From: a virus
Length of the DNA: 33,261 bases
IMG/VR virus record: IMGVR_UViG_3300043219_000036
Span: 1-33,261 of that record
Direction: 5' to 3' (one strand)
Under the pieces are notes generated by a model. The model searched no databases and was not told where the DNA came from. It saw only the letters and a list, made by a program, of their open reading frames with translations. Positions within the stretch are counted from its first letter, which is position 1, and every line of letters starts with the position of its first letter. A program made the translations under genes and the position numbers. Shown here in pieces: positions 27,669 to 33,261 of the stretch.

Positions 27669-27968
27669 ATGAAACTAACAAATGAAAAAGCAATTGAATT
27701 ATCTATTAAAAAGTGGGAATTTATAGTTGATAATGATGGAAGTTCAGCATTATTGATTTTCGATATTCCCGAATTACAGGATTTCTCTGCTCATTGTGGA
27801 CTATGCGAGTTTAATGATAGATCAGGCGATGGGTTTTGTGTTGAGTGTCCAATAGGTGGGGAAAATATGTCGTGCGGATATCGTGAACACGCATGGTATA
27901 AATGGGAAGAATGTAGAACAAAAGAGAACGCACAAAAAGTATTAGACTTAATTAAATCTATAAAGTAA
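27669..27968 (+). CDS. Cysteine-rich conserved phage protein, 99 aa
   Basis: The product MKLTNEKAIELSIKKWEFIV continues with FSAHCGLCEFNDRSGDGFCVECPIGGENMSCGYREHAWYKWEECRT. C-x2-C, C-x2-C and a further Cys give a zinc-binding unit of the form 'CgLC......C..CPl....C......y..w'. It occurs in many phages in the same early region. Function unknown, likely a small zinc protein. Confidence 0.7.
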   Translation: MKLTNEKAIELSIKKWEFIVDNDGSSALLIFDIPELQDFSAHCGLCEFNDRSGDGFCVECPIGGENMSCGYREHAWYKWEECRTKENAQKVLDLIKSIK

Positions 27969-28171
27969 TGGAAGAAAAAGAAATCAGGTACACAGCAAAC
28001 GGAATCAACCTAGAGTCGAGAATTGAAAAAGGTTTAACTAAGTTCTTCGAAATAGAACAGAGCAAACAGGCTAGTGAATATGCAGATCAAAAAGGCTCTT
28101 ATAGAGAAGACTGTTACACAGTAGACGAGGACGGGAAACGTGAATTTGTTGGTTATTATATTCCGAGTTAA
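27968..28171 (+). CDS. Hypothetical protein, 67 aa
   Basis: The start overlaps the preceding stop (TAATG). The product MEEKEIRYTANGINLESRIEKG continues with a helix and ends CYTVDEDGKREFVGYYIPS. Acidic with no evident motif. Supported by coupled translation. Confidence 0.55.
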   Translation: MEEKEIRYTANGINLESRIEKGLTKFFEIEQSKQASEYADQKGSYREDCYTVDEDGKREFVGYYIPS

Positions 28172-28201
28172 CTATGTAGAATAACGCATAAAGCTACAAA
28201 C

Positions 28202-28366
28202 ATGAAAGACGGTATAAATATAAAAGTTCCCTATTCTGCTATTATATCAGTAACAACTACCCCGGAAAGAGAGCTAATAATAAAATTTAGACGAACTGAA
28301 TCTATTGACCGATTAAGGCAGCACTTAAAGAAGCAGTTGCCGGGAGATCAACTTGATAAAAATTAA
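28202..28366 (+). CDS. Hypothetical protein, 54 aa
   Basis: ATG at 28202, TAA at 28364-28366. The product MKDGINIKVPYSAIISVTTT continues with PERELIIKFRRTESIDRLRQHLKKQLPGDQLDKN. Two or three strands followed by a basic helix. Not recognised; the frame is separated from the DnaA-like gene by 5 nt. Confidence 0.5.
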   Translation: MKDGINIKVPYSAIISVTTTPERELIIKFRRTESIDRLRQHLKKQLPGDQLDKN

Positions 28367-28371
28367 AAGTT

Positions 28372-28770
28372 ATGAAAAGAGAAGATATTGACAAATGGTG
28401 TTCGGATAATAACTTTGTATTATTGAATATGAAAGTTAAAAACAAAGACTCTATAAATTCTGAAGATGCTATTTGGATTGCAGAAAAAGCCTGCAATCAA
28501 AGGAAAGGTTCTGCCAATATTAAAACCAGAAAGCAGGAGATAGTTTTCGCTAGAGCTTTAGTTTACGACTATCTTAATATTACAACTGATTTATCTTTCG
28601 CCTCTATTGGTTTTATGATGGCTGGACTAGATCATGCAACAGTTATTCATGGATTAAAAACTATGAATACTGAAAAATTCATGGGGTGGCGCAAGGATTA
28701 CAAAGATATGTTTGAGAATAAAATAAACGAGGCTCATGTTAAATTAGGATTTAAGGAGGTTTATGTATGA
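28372..28770 (+). CDS. Stand-alone DnaA domain IV-like protein, 132 aa
   Basis: Residues 52-110 contain TRKQEIVFARALVYDYL (52-68) and AGLDHATVIHG (84-94), which match the C-terminal DNA-binding domain of DnaA: the 'sRkrevv.aRqiamyL' helix and the signature G-G-R-D-H-T-T-V-x-H-A. The ATPase and helicase-loading domains of DnaA are absent. The N-terminal 50 residues are a small unknown helical region. It could bind phage or host DnaA-box sites, compete with host DnaA, or act in phage origin recognition. It overlaps the next gene by 4 nt. Confidence 0.8.
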   Translation: MKREDIDKWCSDNNFVLLNMKVKNKDSINSEDAIWIAEKACNQRKGSANIKTRKQEIVFARALVYDYLNITTDLSFASIGFMMAGLDHATVIHGLKTMNTEKFMGWRKDYKDMFENKINEAHVKLGFKEVYV

Positions 28771-29147
28771 AAAAATTATCAGGAGTTGAAGGGCGATTAG
28801 ATACCGCATGGAGTTTATTAGTTAAACTTAGAGCAGGTAATAAATGTGAGTATTGCGGCAACAGGTCTTATTTAAACTCGCATCATATATTTACGCGTAA
28901 AAATAGAGCGACTAGATGGGACACAAATAACGGAATGGCTCTTTGTCCCTCGCATCATACACTAGATACTCATTTCTCAGCACACGGAACGCCTACAATA
29001 TTCACTGAATGGATTATTAGCAAGAGAAGTGAACAATGGCATACACTGTTGAGAATAAAGGCTAATTCAACGTCTAAATTGCATCCATTTGAAAAGGAAC
29101 TATTACTAAAGGAATTAAATAAGGAAATTCAAAAACATGCAAACTAA
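28767..29147 (+). CDS. HNH nuclease, 126 aa
   Basis: CEYC (27-30), NSHHIF (37-42), N54 or N55, CPSHH (60-64) and H69 form an HNH/zinc nuclease core. Phages often carry such small proteins (NinG/Rap- or VRR-like in role) for processing recombination intermediates, which would fit the nearby recombination genes. A homing role is less likely because the protein has no accessory DNA-binding domain. The C-terminus is helical and basic. It overlaps the preceding gene (ATGA). Confidence 0.75.
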   Translation: MKKLSGVEGRLDTAWSLLVKLRAGNKCEYCGNRSYLNSHHIFTRKNRATRWDTNNGMALCPSHHTLDTHFSAHGTPTIFTEWIISKRSEQWHTLLRIKANSTSKLHPFEKELLLKELNKEIQKHAN

Positions 29148-29346
29148 AAAACAAAGTCTTTTAGAATCTATCTTAAATGTCACAATAGGATATTTAATTT
29201 CACTGGCTTCATTGTTTTTAATATTCCCTATTATTGGAATTGATAGCAGCCCGGGTAAAAACATTACTATTTCTATTTACTTTACAGTTATTAGCTTAAT
29301 TAGAAGTTACCTATTGAGGAGGTTTTTCAATTATAAACACAAATAA
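29137..29346 (+). CDS. Conserved small phage membrane protein (DUF7220-like), 69 aa
   Basis: The product MQTKKQSLLESILNVTIGYLIS continues with FLIFPIIGI and YFTVISLIRSYLLRRFFN. 'qt.kqSLlEa..N...GyliallsqllifPl.gi......sl.i...ft.iSi.RsY.lRRlFN' is a recognisable pattern of a widely spread phage membrane protein. Two hydrophobic segments. Function unknown. It overlaps the HNH gene by 11 nt. Confidence 0.75.
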   Translation: MQTKKQSLLESILNVTIGYLISLASLFLIFPIIGIDSSPGKNITISIYFTVISLIRSYLLRRFFNYKHK

Positions 29347-29356
29347 ATTCAAAACC

Positions 29357-29399
29357 TGACAAAAGTCATTGCTAGAACCTAGAATAATGGCGTAATTGC
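29357..29399 (+). promoter_or_regulatory. Early composite promoter, copy 5 (leaderless layout)
   Basis: TGAC-AAAA-GTCA at 29357-29368, TT, 21 nt, GTAATTGC at 29392-29399. The -7 box is the weakest of the six. The ATG of the 30-aa gene lies 4 nt behind, as in copy 4. The helicase-methyltransferase fusion follows in the same unit. Confidence 0.7.
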
Positions 29400-29403
29400 A
29401 ACC

Positions 29404-29496
29404 ATGTATAAATGTAATAAATGTAAGAAAATAAATTGCAGTTTTAAATTTTGGTACGAGAAAAACAAATCAGTAAAATGTACCGACTATAAATAA
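29404..29496 (+). CDS. Tiny cysteine/lysine-rich protein, 30 aa
   Basis: The product MYKCNKCKKINCSFKFWYEK ends NKSVKCTDYK. CNKC (4-7), C12 and C26 could bind zinc. It is the first frame behind early promoter 5 and lies 4 nt before the fusion gene, so it may be a translated leader as well as a real peptide. Confidence 0.5.
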   Translation: MYKCNKCKKINCSFKFWYEKNKSVKCTDYK

Positions 29497-29500
29497 ACTT

Positions 29501-31804
29501 ATGGAGTATAAAGAATTTTTAAAAACTAAACAGAAACGAGTAATTGAATCAGGATTTGACGTTGAAGAAAAAGACATTAATAATATGCTTTTTGACTTCC
29601 AAAAATTCACAGTTACAAGAGCATTGAAGAAAGGTAAGTATGCTATTTTTGCTGATACTGGTCAAGGCAAAACGCCAATGCAGTTATCAATTGCTCATCA
29701 AGTTACAATGCACACAAATAAACCTGCACTTATATTATCGCCTTTAGCAGTAACCGGACAAACAATAGCAGAGGGCGGCAAGTTTAATATTCCAGTTGAG
29801 AGACTTAAAAGTGACGTATTCGGGCAGGGTATTTATATTACAAATTACGAGCAATTAGAACACGTAAACGAAGATCAGTTTTCATGTGTTTGTTTGGATG
29901 AAAGTTCTATTCTTAAAAACTCAACAGGTAAATACAGAAATTTACTAATTGAAAAATTTAAATACATTCCTTATAAGTTTTGTTTTTCTGCAACTCCATC
30001 ACCAAATGACCCGATGGAACTTGGAAACCATAGCGAATTTTTAGACGTCATGAACTATAATGAAATGCTTGCTATGTTTTTTGTTCATGATGCCGGAGAA
30101 ACTCAAAAATGGAGATTAAAAGGTCATGCAGTTGATAAATTTTATGAGTTTGTTTCTTCATGGGCTATCATGTATTCGCATCCTAAAGATATAGGGTTTA
30201 AAGCAGATCAATTTGACTTACCAGAACTTGAAATAATAGAACATGAAGTAAGTACTCCACTTTTAGACGGTCAACTATTCCCTGGGAAAGCAGTTGGAGC
30301 GATGGACTATAATAAGAGCTTGCGAGATACAGAGCATTTGAGAATTGCTAAAACTATCGGCATTGTAGAATCTGCAGGAAACGAACCGATACTTATATGG
30401 GCTAAACAAAATGCAGAAGCCGCAAATATTTATAAGCAATTAACTAAACTTGGTTATGATTGCCGGAATGTTCAAGGCTCAGATAAACCAGAAAAGAAAG
30501 AAAAAGATTTACTCGGATTCGCGCATGGTGATTATCAAATATTAATCACAAAGCAGGAGATTGCATCAATGGGTTTGAATTATCAACATTGCGGTATTCA
30601 GATATTCGATTCACTTGACTTTAGTTTCGAGAAAACATATCAAGGTATGCGTAGGTCATGGAGATTCGGACGAAAAGAAAAAGTAACTGTTTATATGATA
30701 ACCACTGATAGAATGGTAAATGTTGCTAAAATTCAAAAAGACAAACAAAAACAATTCAAAAATATGCAAAAGCAAATGACAAAAGCAGTAAATAAAAATC
30801 TGAATAACGAAATATTAGTAACTTCAGATAAAACAGAAGATATTAAAACAGAAGATTATTGGTTAATGCGTGGAGATTGCGTGCAAAGAATTAAAGAAGT
30901 ACCAGACAAGTCAGTTGATATTATTGTTTTCAGTCCTCCATTTGCTGACCTTTATACATACTCCAATGCCATTGAGGATATGGGAAACGTTGCTAATTAT
31001 GATGAGTTTGTAGAACAGTTTAAATACTTGGTTAAGGAATTGAAACGTGTAATTAAGCCCGGACGTATTATCGCCATTCATAGTATGAATTTACCTACAC
31101 TAAAAAGCCGTGACGGTTATATCGGTATTCGTAGGTTTAACGCTATGATAGGTGATTTATTCGAAGCGGAGGATATGTTTTTACATTCCGAGTTTACAAT
31201 ATGGAAAGACCCATTATTAGCAGCTGTAAGAACTAAAACAATCGGACTTGCACATAAGCAATTAATGAAAGATAGTTCAATTATTCGAGCCGGCATTCCT
31301 GATGTTATTCAATGTTTTAAAACTAAAGAACAAAATGAAGTTCCGATTGAACACGATTTATTAGACTATTATGTTTCGATGCATGAATATGATAACTTCC
31401 CAAAATCAATCGCTGGATTTAATGAGCATTGGGGATATGACCAAGAAAGTAAATATTCAAGAAATGAACAATACTCGCATCATATTTGGCAAAGATACGC
31501 ATCTCCTGTTTGGATGGATATAAATGTGACTAACACACTTCAATATTCAAAGGCCAGAGATAACAACGATGAAAAACATATTTGCCCACTTCAATTAGAA
31601 GTTATTGAAAGGGTTATTAAGTTGTATTCTAAAAAGGGAGAGACAGCTTTAAGTCCATTTGGTGGTATTGGGTCAGAGGGTTATCAGGCTCTTAAAATGG
31701 GCCGCAAGTCAATCAGTATTGAATTGAAAGAATCATATTTCAATGTCAACAAAAAGAATCACAGAAATGCGATTGAGCAAAGAGGACAATTAGAAATGTT
31801 TTAA
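29501..31804 (+). CDS. SNF2-type helicase fused to beta-class DNA methyltransferase, 767 aa
   Basis: The N-terminal half (1-410) has Walker A ADTGQGKT (51-58), motif II DESS (133-136), motif III SAT (163-165), ASMGLN (355-360) and QGMRRSWRFGR (381-391), the SNF2 order. A Lys-rich linker (about 405-450) leads to the methyltransferase. That part has motif IV SPPF (478-481), then a target region, then motif I SPFGGIGS (718-725) and SIELKESYF. The order IV before I and the SPPF motif suggest an N4-cytosine or N6-adenine enzyme of the beta class. No nuclease domain was seen, so it is not a complete restriction enzyme. It may modify phage DNA for protection or act in replication. Confidence 0.9.
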   Translation: MEYKEFLKTKQKRVIESGFDVEEKDINNMLFDFQKFTVTRALKKGKYAIFADTGQGKTPMQLSIAHQVTMHTNKPALILSPLAVTGQTIAEGGKFNIPVERLKSDVFGQGIYITNYEQLEHVNEDQFSCVCLDESSILKNSTGKYRNLLIEKFKYIPYKFCFSATPSPNDPMELGNHSEFLDVMNYNEMLAMFFVHDAGETQKWRLKGHAVDKFYEFVSSWAIMYSHPKDIGFKADQFDLPELEIIEHEVSTPLLDGQLFPGKAVGAMDYNKSLRDTEHLRIAKTIGIVESAGNEPILIWAKQNAEAANIYKQLTKLGYDCRNVQGSDKPEKKEKDLLGFAHGDYQILITKQEIASMGLNYQHCGIQIFDSLDFSFEKTYQGMRRSWRFGRKEKVTVYMITTDRMVNVAKIQKDKQKQFKNMQKQMTKAVNKNLNNEILVTSDKTEDIKTEDYWLMRGDCVQRIKEVPDKSVDIIVFSPPFADLYTYSNAIEDMGNVANYDEFVEQFKYLVKELKRVIKPGRIIAIHSMNLPTLKSRDGYIGIRRFNAMIGDLFEAEDMFLHSEFTIWKDPLLAAVRTKTIGLAHKQLMKDSSIIRAGIPDVIQCFKTKEQNEVPIEHDLLDYYVSMHEYDNFPKSIAGFNEHWGYDQESKYSRNEQYSHHIWQRYASPVWMDINVTNTLQYSKARDNNDEKHICPLQLEVIERVIKLYSKKGETALSPFGGIGSEGYQALKMGRKSISIELKESYFNVNKKNHRNAIEQRGQLEMF

Positions 31805-31827
31805 CAAGTCTATTAGATTTCAAATAT

Positions 31828-31868
31828 AGTCCGCAGTAATTTCGCCCAACCATAGGCGGCTGCGGACT
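31828..31868 (+). terminator. Strong hairpin after the helicase-methyltransferase gene
   Basis: AGTCCGCAG pairs perfectly with CTGCGGACT (9 bp). An inner CGCC/GGCG stem (31843-31846 with 31855-31858) closes a CAACCATA loop. The sequence after it is only CCTTT, a weak T-run. It may attenuate transcription or protect the mRNA end. The remainder of the 82-nt gap holds nothing else visible. Confidence 0.5.
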
Positions 31869-31886
31869 CCTTTAAAACTAAACATT

Positions 31887-32240
31887 ATGACAGAATATTC
31901 AATCGAAGCTTACAAAGCTACAACAAAGCAAAGAGAAAAGAACAGAGAGATAGTCCTCAAAGCTCTTTTAAAGCATCCTAGATCATCAAGGTTTTGTATA
32001 GGCAGAATAACAGGACTTGGTGACATTGAAGTTCAGAGGCGTATTTCTGACCTTGTAAACGTTGATAAAGTTATTGCAGTTGGAAAACGCAAGCACTTTA
32101 AAAGAAACATTTCACTTTATTCTGTTAAAGATCAATTAGAACTTTACCCAACCGAAAAGAAACTAACCTTCATCCAGTACGCTAATACCCGCGAAGACTG
32201 GAAGCATATCTATGAGGCTGTTGTTAATCATGAACTTTGA
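31887..32240 (+). CDS. Winged-helix DNA-binding protein, 117 aa
   Basis: Helices with KNREIVLKALLKHPRSSRFCIGRITGLGDIEVQRRISDLVNVDKVIAVGKRKHFKRNISLYSV show the winged-helix pattern: a recognition helix (IEVQRRISDLV) and a basic wing (GKRKHFKRN). This type is common in phage replication regions, where it may regulate or bind the origin. It lies after the helicase-methyltransferase and before the small-RNA unit. Target unknown. Confidence 0.75.
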   Translation: MTEYSIEAYKATTKQREKNREIVLKALLKHPRSSRFCIGRITGLGDIEVQRRISDLVNVDKVIAVGKRKHFKRNISLYSVKDQLELYPTEKKLTFIQYANTREDWKHIYEAVVNHEL

Positions 32241-32241
32241 A

Positions 32242-32272
32242 TTTGAATAGTCGGAATAAAGTAGTACATTTG
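32242..32272 (+). promoter_or_regulatory. Host-type promoter of the small RNA unit
   Basis: TTTG (32242-32245), 19 nt, TACATTTG (32265-32272), both boxes perfect. It overlaps the start of the stem beginning at 32272 and lies right behind the 117-aa gene. The early palindrome is absent. Confidence 0.75.
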
Positions 32273-32341
32273 GAATGGATTACCGAGGCTTGATCACTTC
32301 GGGACAGCGTAAAGCGGTTATACGTTTCCATTCCTTTTTTT
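32272..32341 (+). ncRNA. Candidate small RNA ending in an intrinsic terminator, about 70 nt
   Basis: GGAATGGA (32272-32279) pairs with TCCATTCC (32327-32334), closing a domain that holds two inner hairpins, CCGAG/CTTCGG and CGTA/TACG. Seven T follow (32335-32341). A perfect promoter ends at the first G. The product would be a three-way-junction-like RNA of about 68-70 nt with a built-in terminator. The stem may alternatively serve only as terminator of the upstream unit. Confidence 0.6.
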
Positions 32342-32367
32342 AACCGCGTTCTAATAACCGTGGAATA

Positions 32368-32937
32368 ATGGCAGAGAATAAAAAATCATTTATTGCTTAT
32401 TCAGATTGGAAGGAAACTTTTGATGCTCTACCCGATGAAAAGGCAGGACAACTCATAAAGCACATATTTGCTTACGTCAACGATGAGAACCCAACAACAG
32501 ACGATGTACTAATAAATGCTGTATTCGTAAACATACGCAACACGCTTAAACGAGATTTAAAAAAGTGGGAATTACAATATAGTCAACGAGTTAACGCAGG
32601 TAAAAAGAGTGCAGAAGTTCGTAAACGAAATGCAACGCTCGTTAACGGTCGTTCAGTTTCGTCTACTGTAAGTGATAGTGTAAGTGTTAATGTTAATGAA
32701 GAAAAGAAACAAAAAGAGGTGAAGGTGTATTTTCCTAAATCTTCAGAAATAGATTCAGCATTCAAAGACTACCTAAAACTTAGATCAACTCATAAGTTCA
32801 CAATGACAGACAGAGCTATAAATTCACTCGTTAAAAAACTAAGGGAATTATCAGGCGGCGAAGTTAAAAAGGCTTTAGATATGATTGATGCGGCTGTTGT
32901 AGGGAAATGGAAAACTTTTTATTCATTAGATAAATAA
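32368..32937 (+). CDS. DUF6291-like replication protein, 189 aa
   Basis: The pattern SFIAYSDWKETFDALPDEKAGQLIKHIFAYVNDENPTTDD followed by AVFVNIRNTLKRDLKKWE is that of DUF6291 proteins found at the position of phage replication initiators in Bacteroidota and other phages. The middle (AGKKSAEVRKRNATL, SVSSTVSDSVSVNVN) is a low-complexity linker. The C-terminal domain (SEIDSAFKDYLKLRSTHKFTMTDRAINSLVKKL) resembles the DnaD/DnaB-like replication organiser region. A replicative ATPase gene follows 1 nt later, so an initiator or loader role is likely. Confidence 0.75.
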   Translation: MAENKKSFIAYSDWKETFDALPDEKAGQLIKHIFAYVNDENPTTDDVLINAVFVNIRNTLKRDLKKWELQYSQRVNAGKKSAEVRKRNATLVNGRSVSSTVSDSVSVNVNEEKKQKEVKVYFPKSSEIDSAFKDYLKLRSTHKFTMTDRAINSLVKKLRELSGGEVKKALDMIDAAVVGKWKTFYSLDK

Positions 32938-32938
32938 A

Positions 32939-33261
32939 ATGGATTACTTAGACGCATTCCAAAAAGACGTTAAAGAGTTTGAAAACTTACAACCTGTTCA
33001 ACCCGACATAGTTTGTAAAGATGTTTCCGACTGGTCCGAGGAATGGTATAAATCAATTCTACCTGAGAACAACAAATTAATACTAGGCTTTGAAACTTGG
33101 GATAAGGAATTTAAAGGCAAGCTCAGAAGTAAGTTAGTTCCTATTATCGGGTACGGTGGAACTAAAAAAAGTTTACTAGGTTTGAATATTGCTTATAAAA
33201 ACATCGTTCGCGGTTTGGGAAGTTGCATTTATTCAACTATGGAAATGGGTGCACCACAAAT
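32939..33261 (+). CDS. DnaB/RecA-like replicative ATPase, 5' part (cut by window end)
   Basis: At least 107 residues are visible. Walker A is GYGGTKKS (71-78), a Lys-Lys variant of GxxxxGK(S/T) usual in Bacteroidota phage helicase-like ATPases. The following strand YSTMEMG (99-105) matches the 'flSlEM' segment of DnaB/RecA folds. The N-terminal 65 residues (FQKDVKEFENLQPVQPD, DWSEEWYKSIL) are typical leader sequence of such proteins. It directly follows the replication protein. Whether it is a DnaB helicase or a RepA-like ATPase cannot be decided. Confidence 0.8.
   Translation, partial: MDYLDAFQKDVKEFENLQPVQPDIVCKDVSDWSEEWYKSILPENNKLILGFETWDKEFKGKLRSKLVPIIGYGGTKKSLLGLNIAYKNIVRGLGSCIYSTMEMGAPQ

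Noticed and set aside
1-33261. CRISPR arrays, insertion sequences, integrase, retron or diversity-generating retroelement
   Set aside because: No regularly spaced repeats, transposase or reverse-transcriptase motifs, or template/variable repeat pairs were seen on either strand.

Overview
The window is a contiguous piece of a tailed, siphovirus-like phage or prophage whose host is most likely a Bacteroidota bacterium, probably a flavobacterium-like lineage. The sequence is AT-rich, ribosome-binding sites of the Shine-Dalgarno type are essentially absent, and several promoters match the Bacteroidota pattern TTTG-(18-20 nt)-TAnnTTTG. A DUF3127-type single-strand-binding protein, a family typical of that phylum, is also present. 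No integrase, cI-like repressor or endolysin was seen, so lifestyle is undetermined. Both ends of the window cut through genes.

Layout. (1) 18350 down to 1, minus strand: one long late operon behind a good promoter at 18319-18350. In transcription order it encodes two or three beta-rich structural proteins (one made of 22-residue tandem repeats), the terminase small and large subunits, HK97-type portal, a tiny membrane protein, an Mu-F/SPP1-gp7-like minor head protein, prohead protease, major capsid protein, an exported-looking 137-residue protein, two paralogous mini-genes and the head-tail connectors. Tail completion protein, tail tube, tail chaperones with a clear -1 frameshift site, tape measure, tail tip proteins and a tail fibre follow. 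Many of these genes overlap by ATGA or TAATG junctions. A tRNA gene sits on the opposite strand inside this operon. (2) 22144 down to 18380, minus strand: small genes of mostly unknown function, including a possible holin/spanin-like membrane cluster, a ribbon-helix-helix protein, an internal terminator (19776-19814) and a second promoter (19711-19740). (3) 22192 to 33261, plus strand: early genes. Many small proteins are followed by a recombination set (conserved 176-residue protein, YqaJ/lambda-exo-like nuclease, SSB), HNH nucleases, a DUF1367 protein, a stand-alone DnaA domain IV, an SNF2 helicase-DNA methyltransferase fusion, a winged-helix protein, a DUF6291-like replication protein and the start of a DnaB/RecA-like replicative ATPase.

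Most notable are the regulatory and RNA elements. Six places carry the same composite promoter: a TGAC-N4-(G/A)TCA palindrome, T plus one base, exactly 21 nt, then a TAnnTTGC/TAnnTTTG box. Five precede early plus-strand genes and the sixth drives the antisense-strand tRNA inside the late region, so this is probably a phage-specific early regulon. A 500-bp gene-poor stretch (23306-23808) begins with a host-type promoter and holds a series of strong hairpins, a candidate structured RNA of about 350 nt. A second promoter-plus-terminator unit at 32242-32341 predicts a small RNA of about 70 nt. The major capsid protein carries an unexpected N-terminal membrane segment, and two other virion genes begin with signal peptides.
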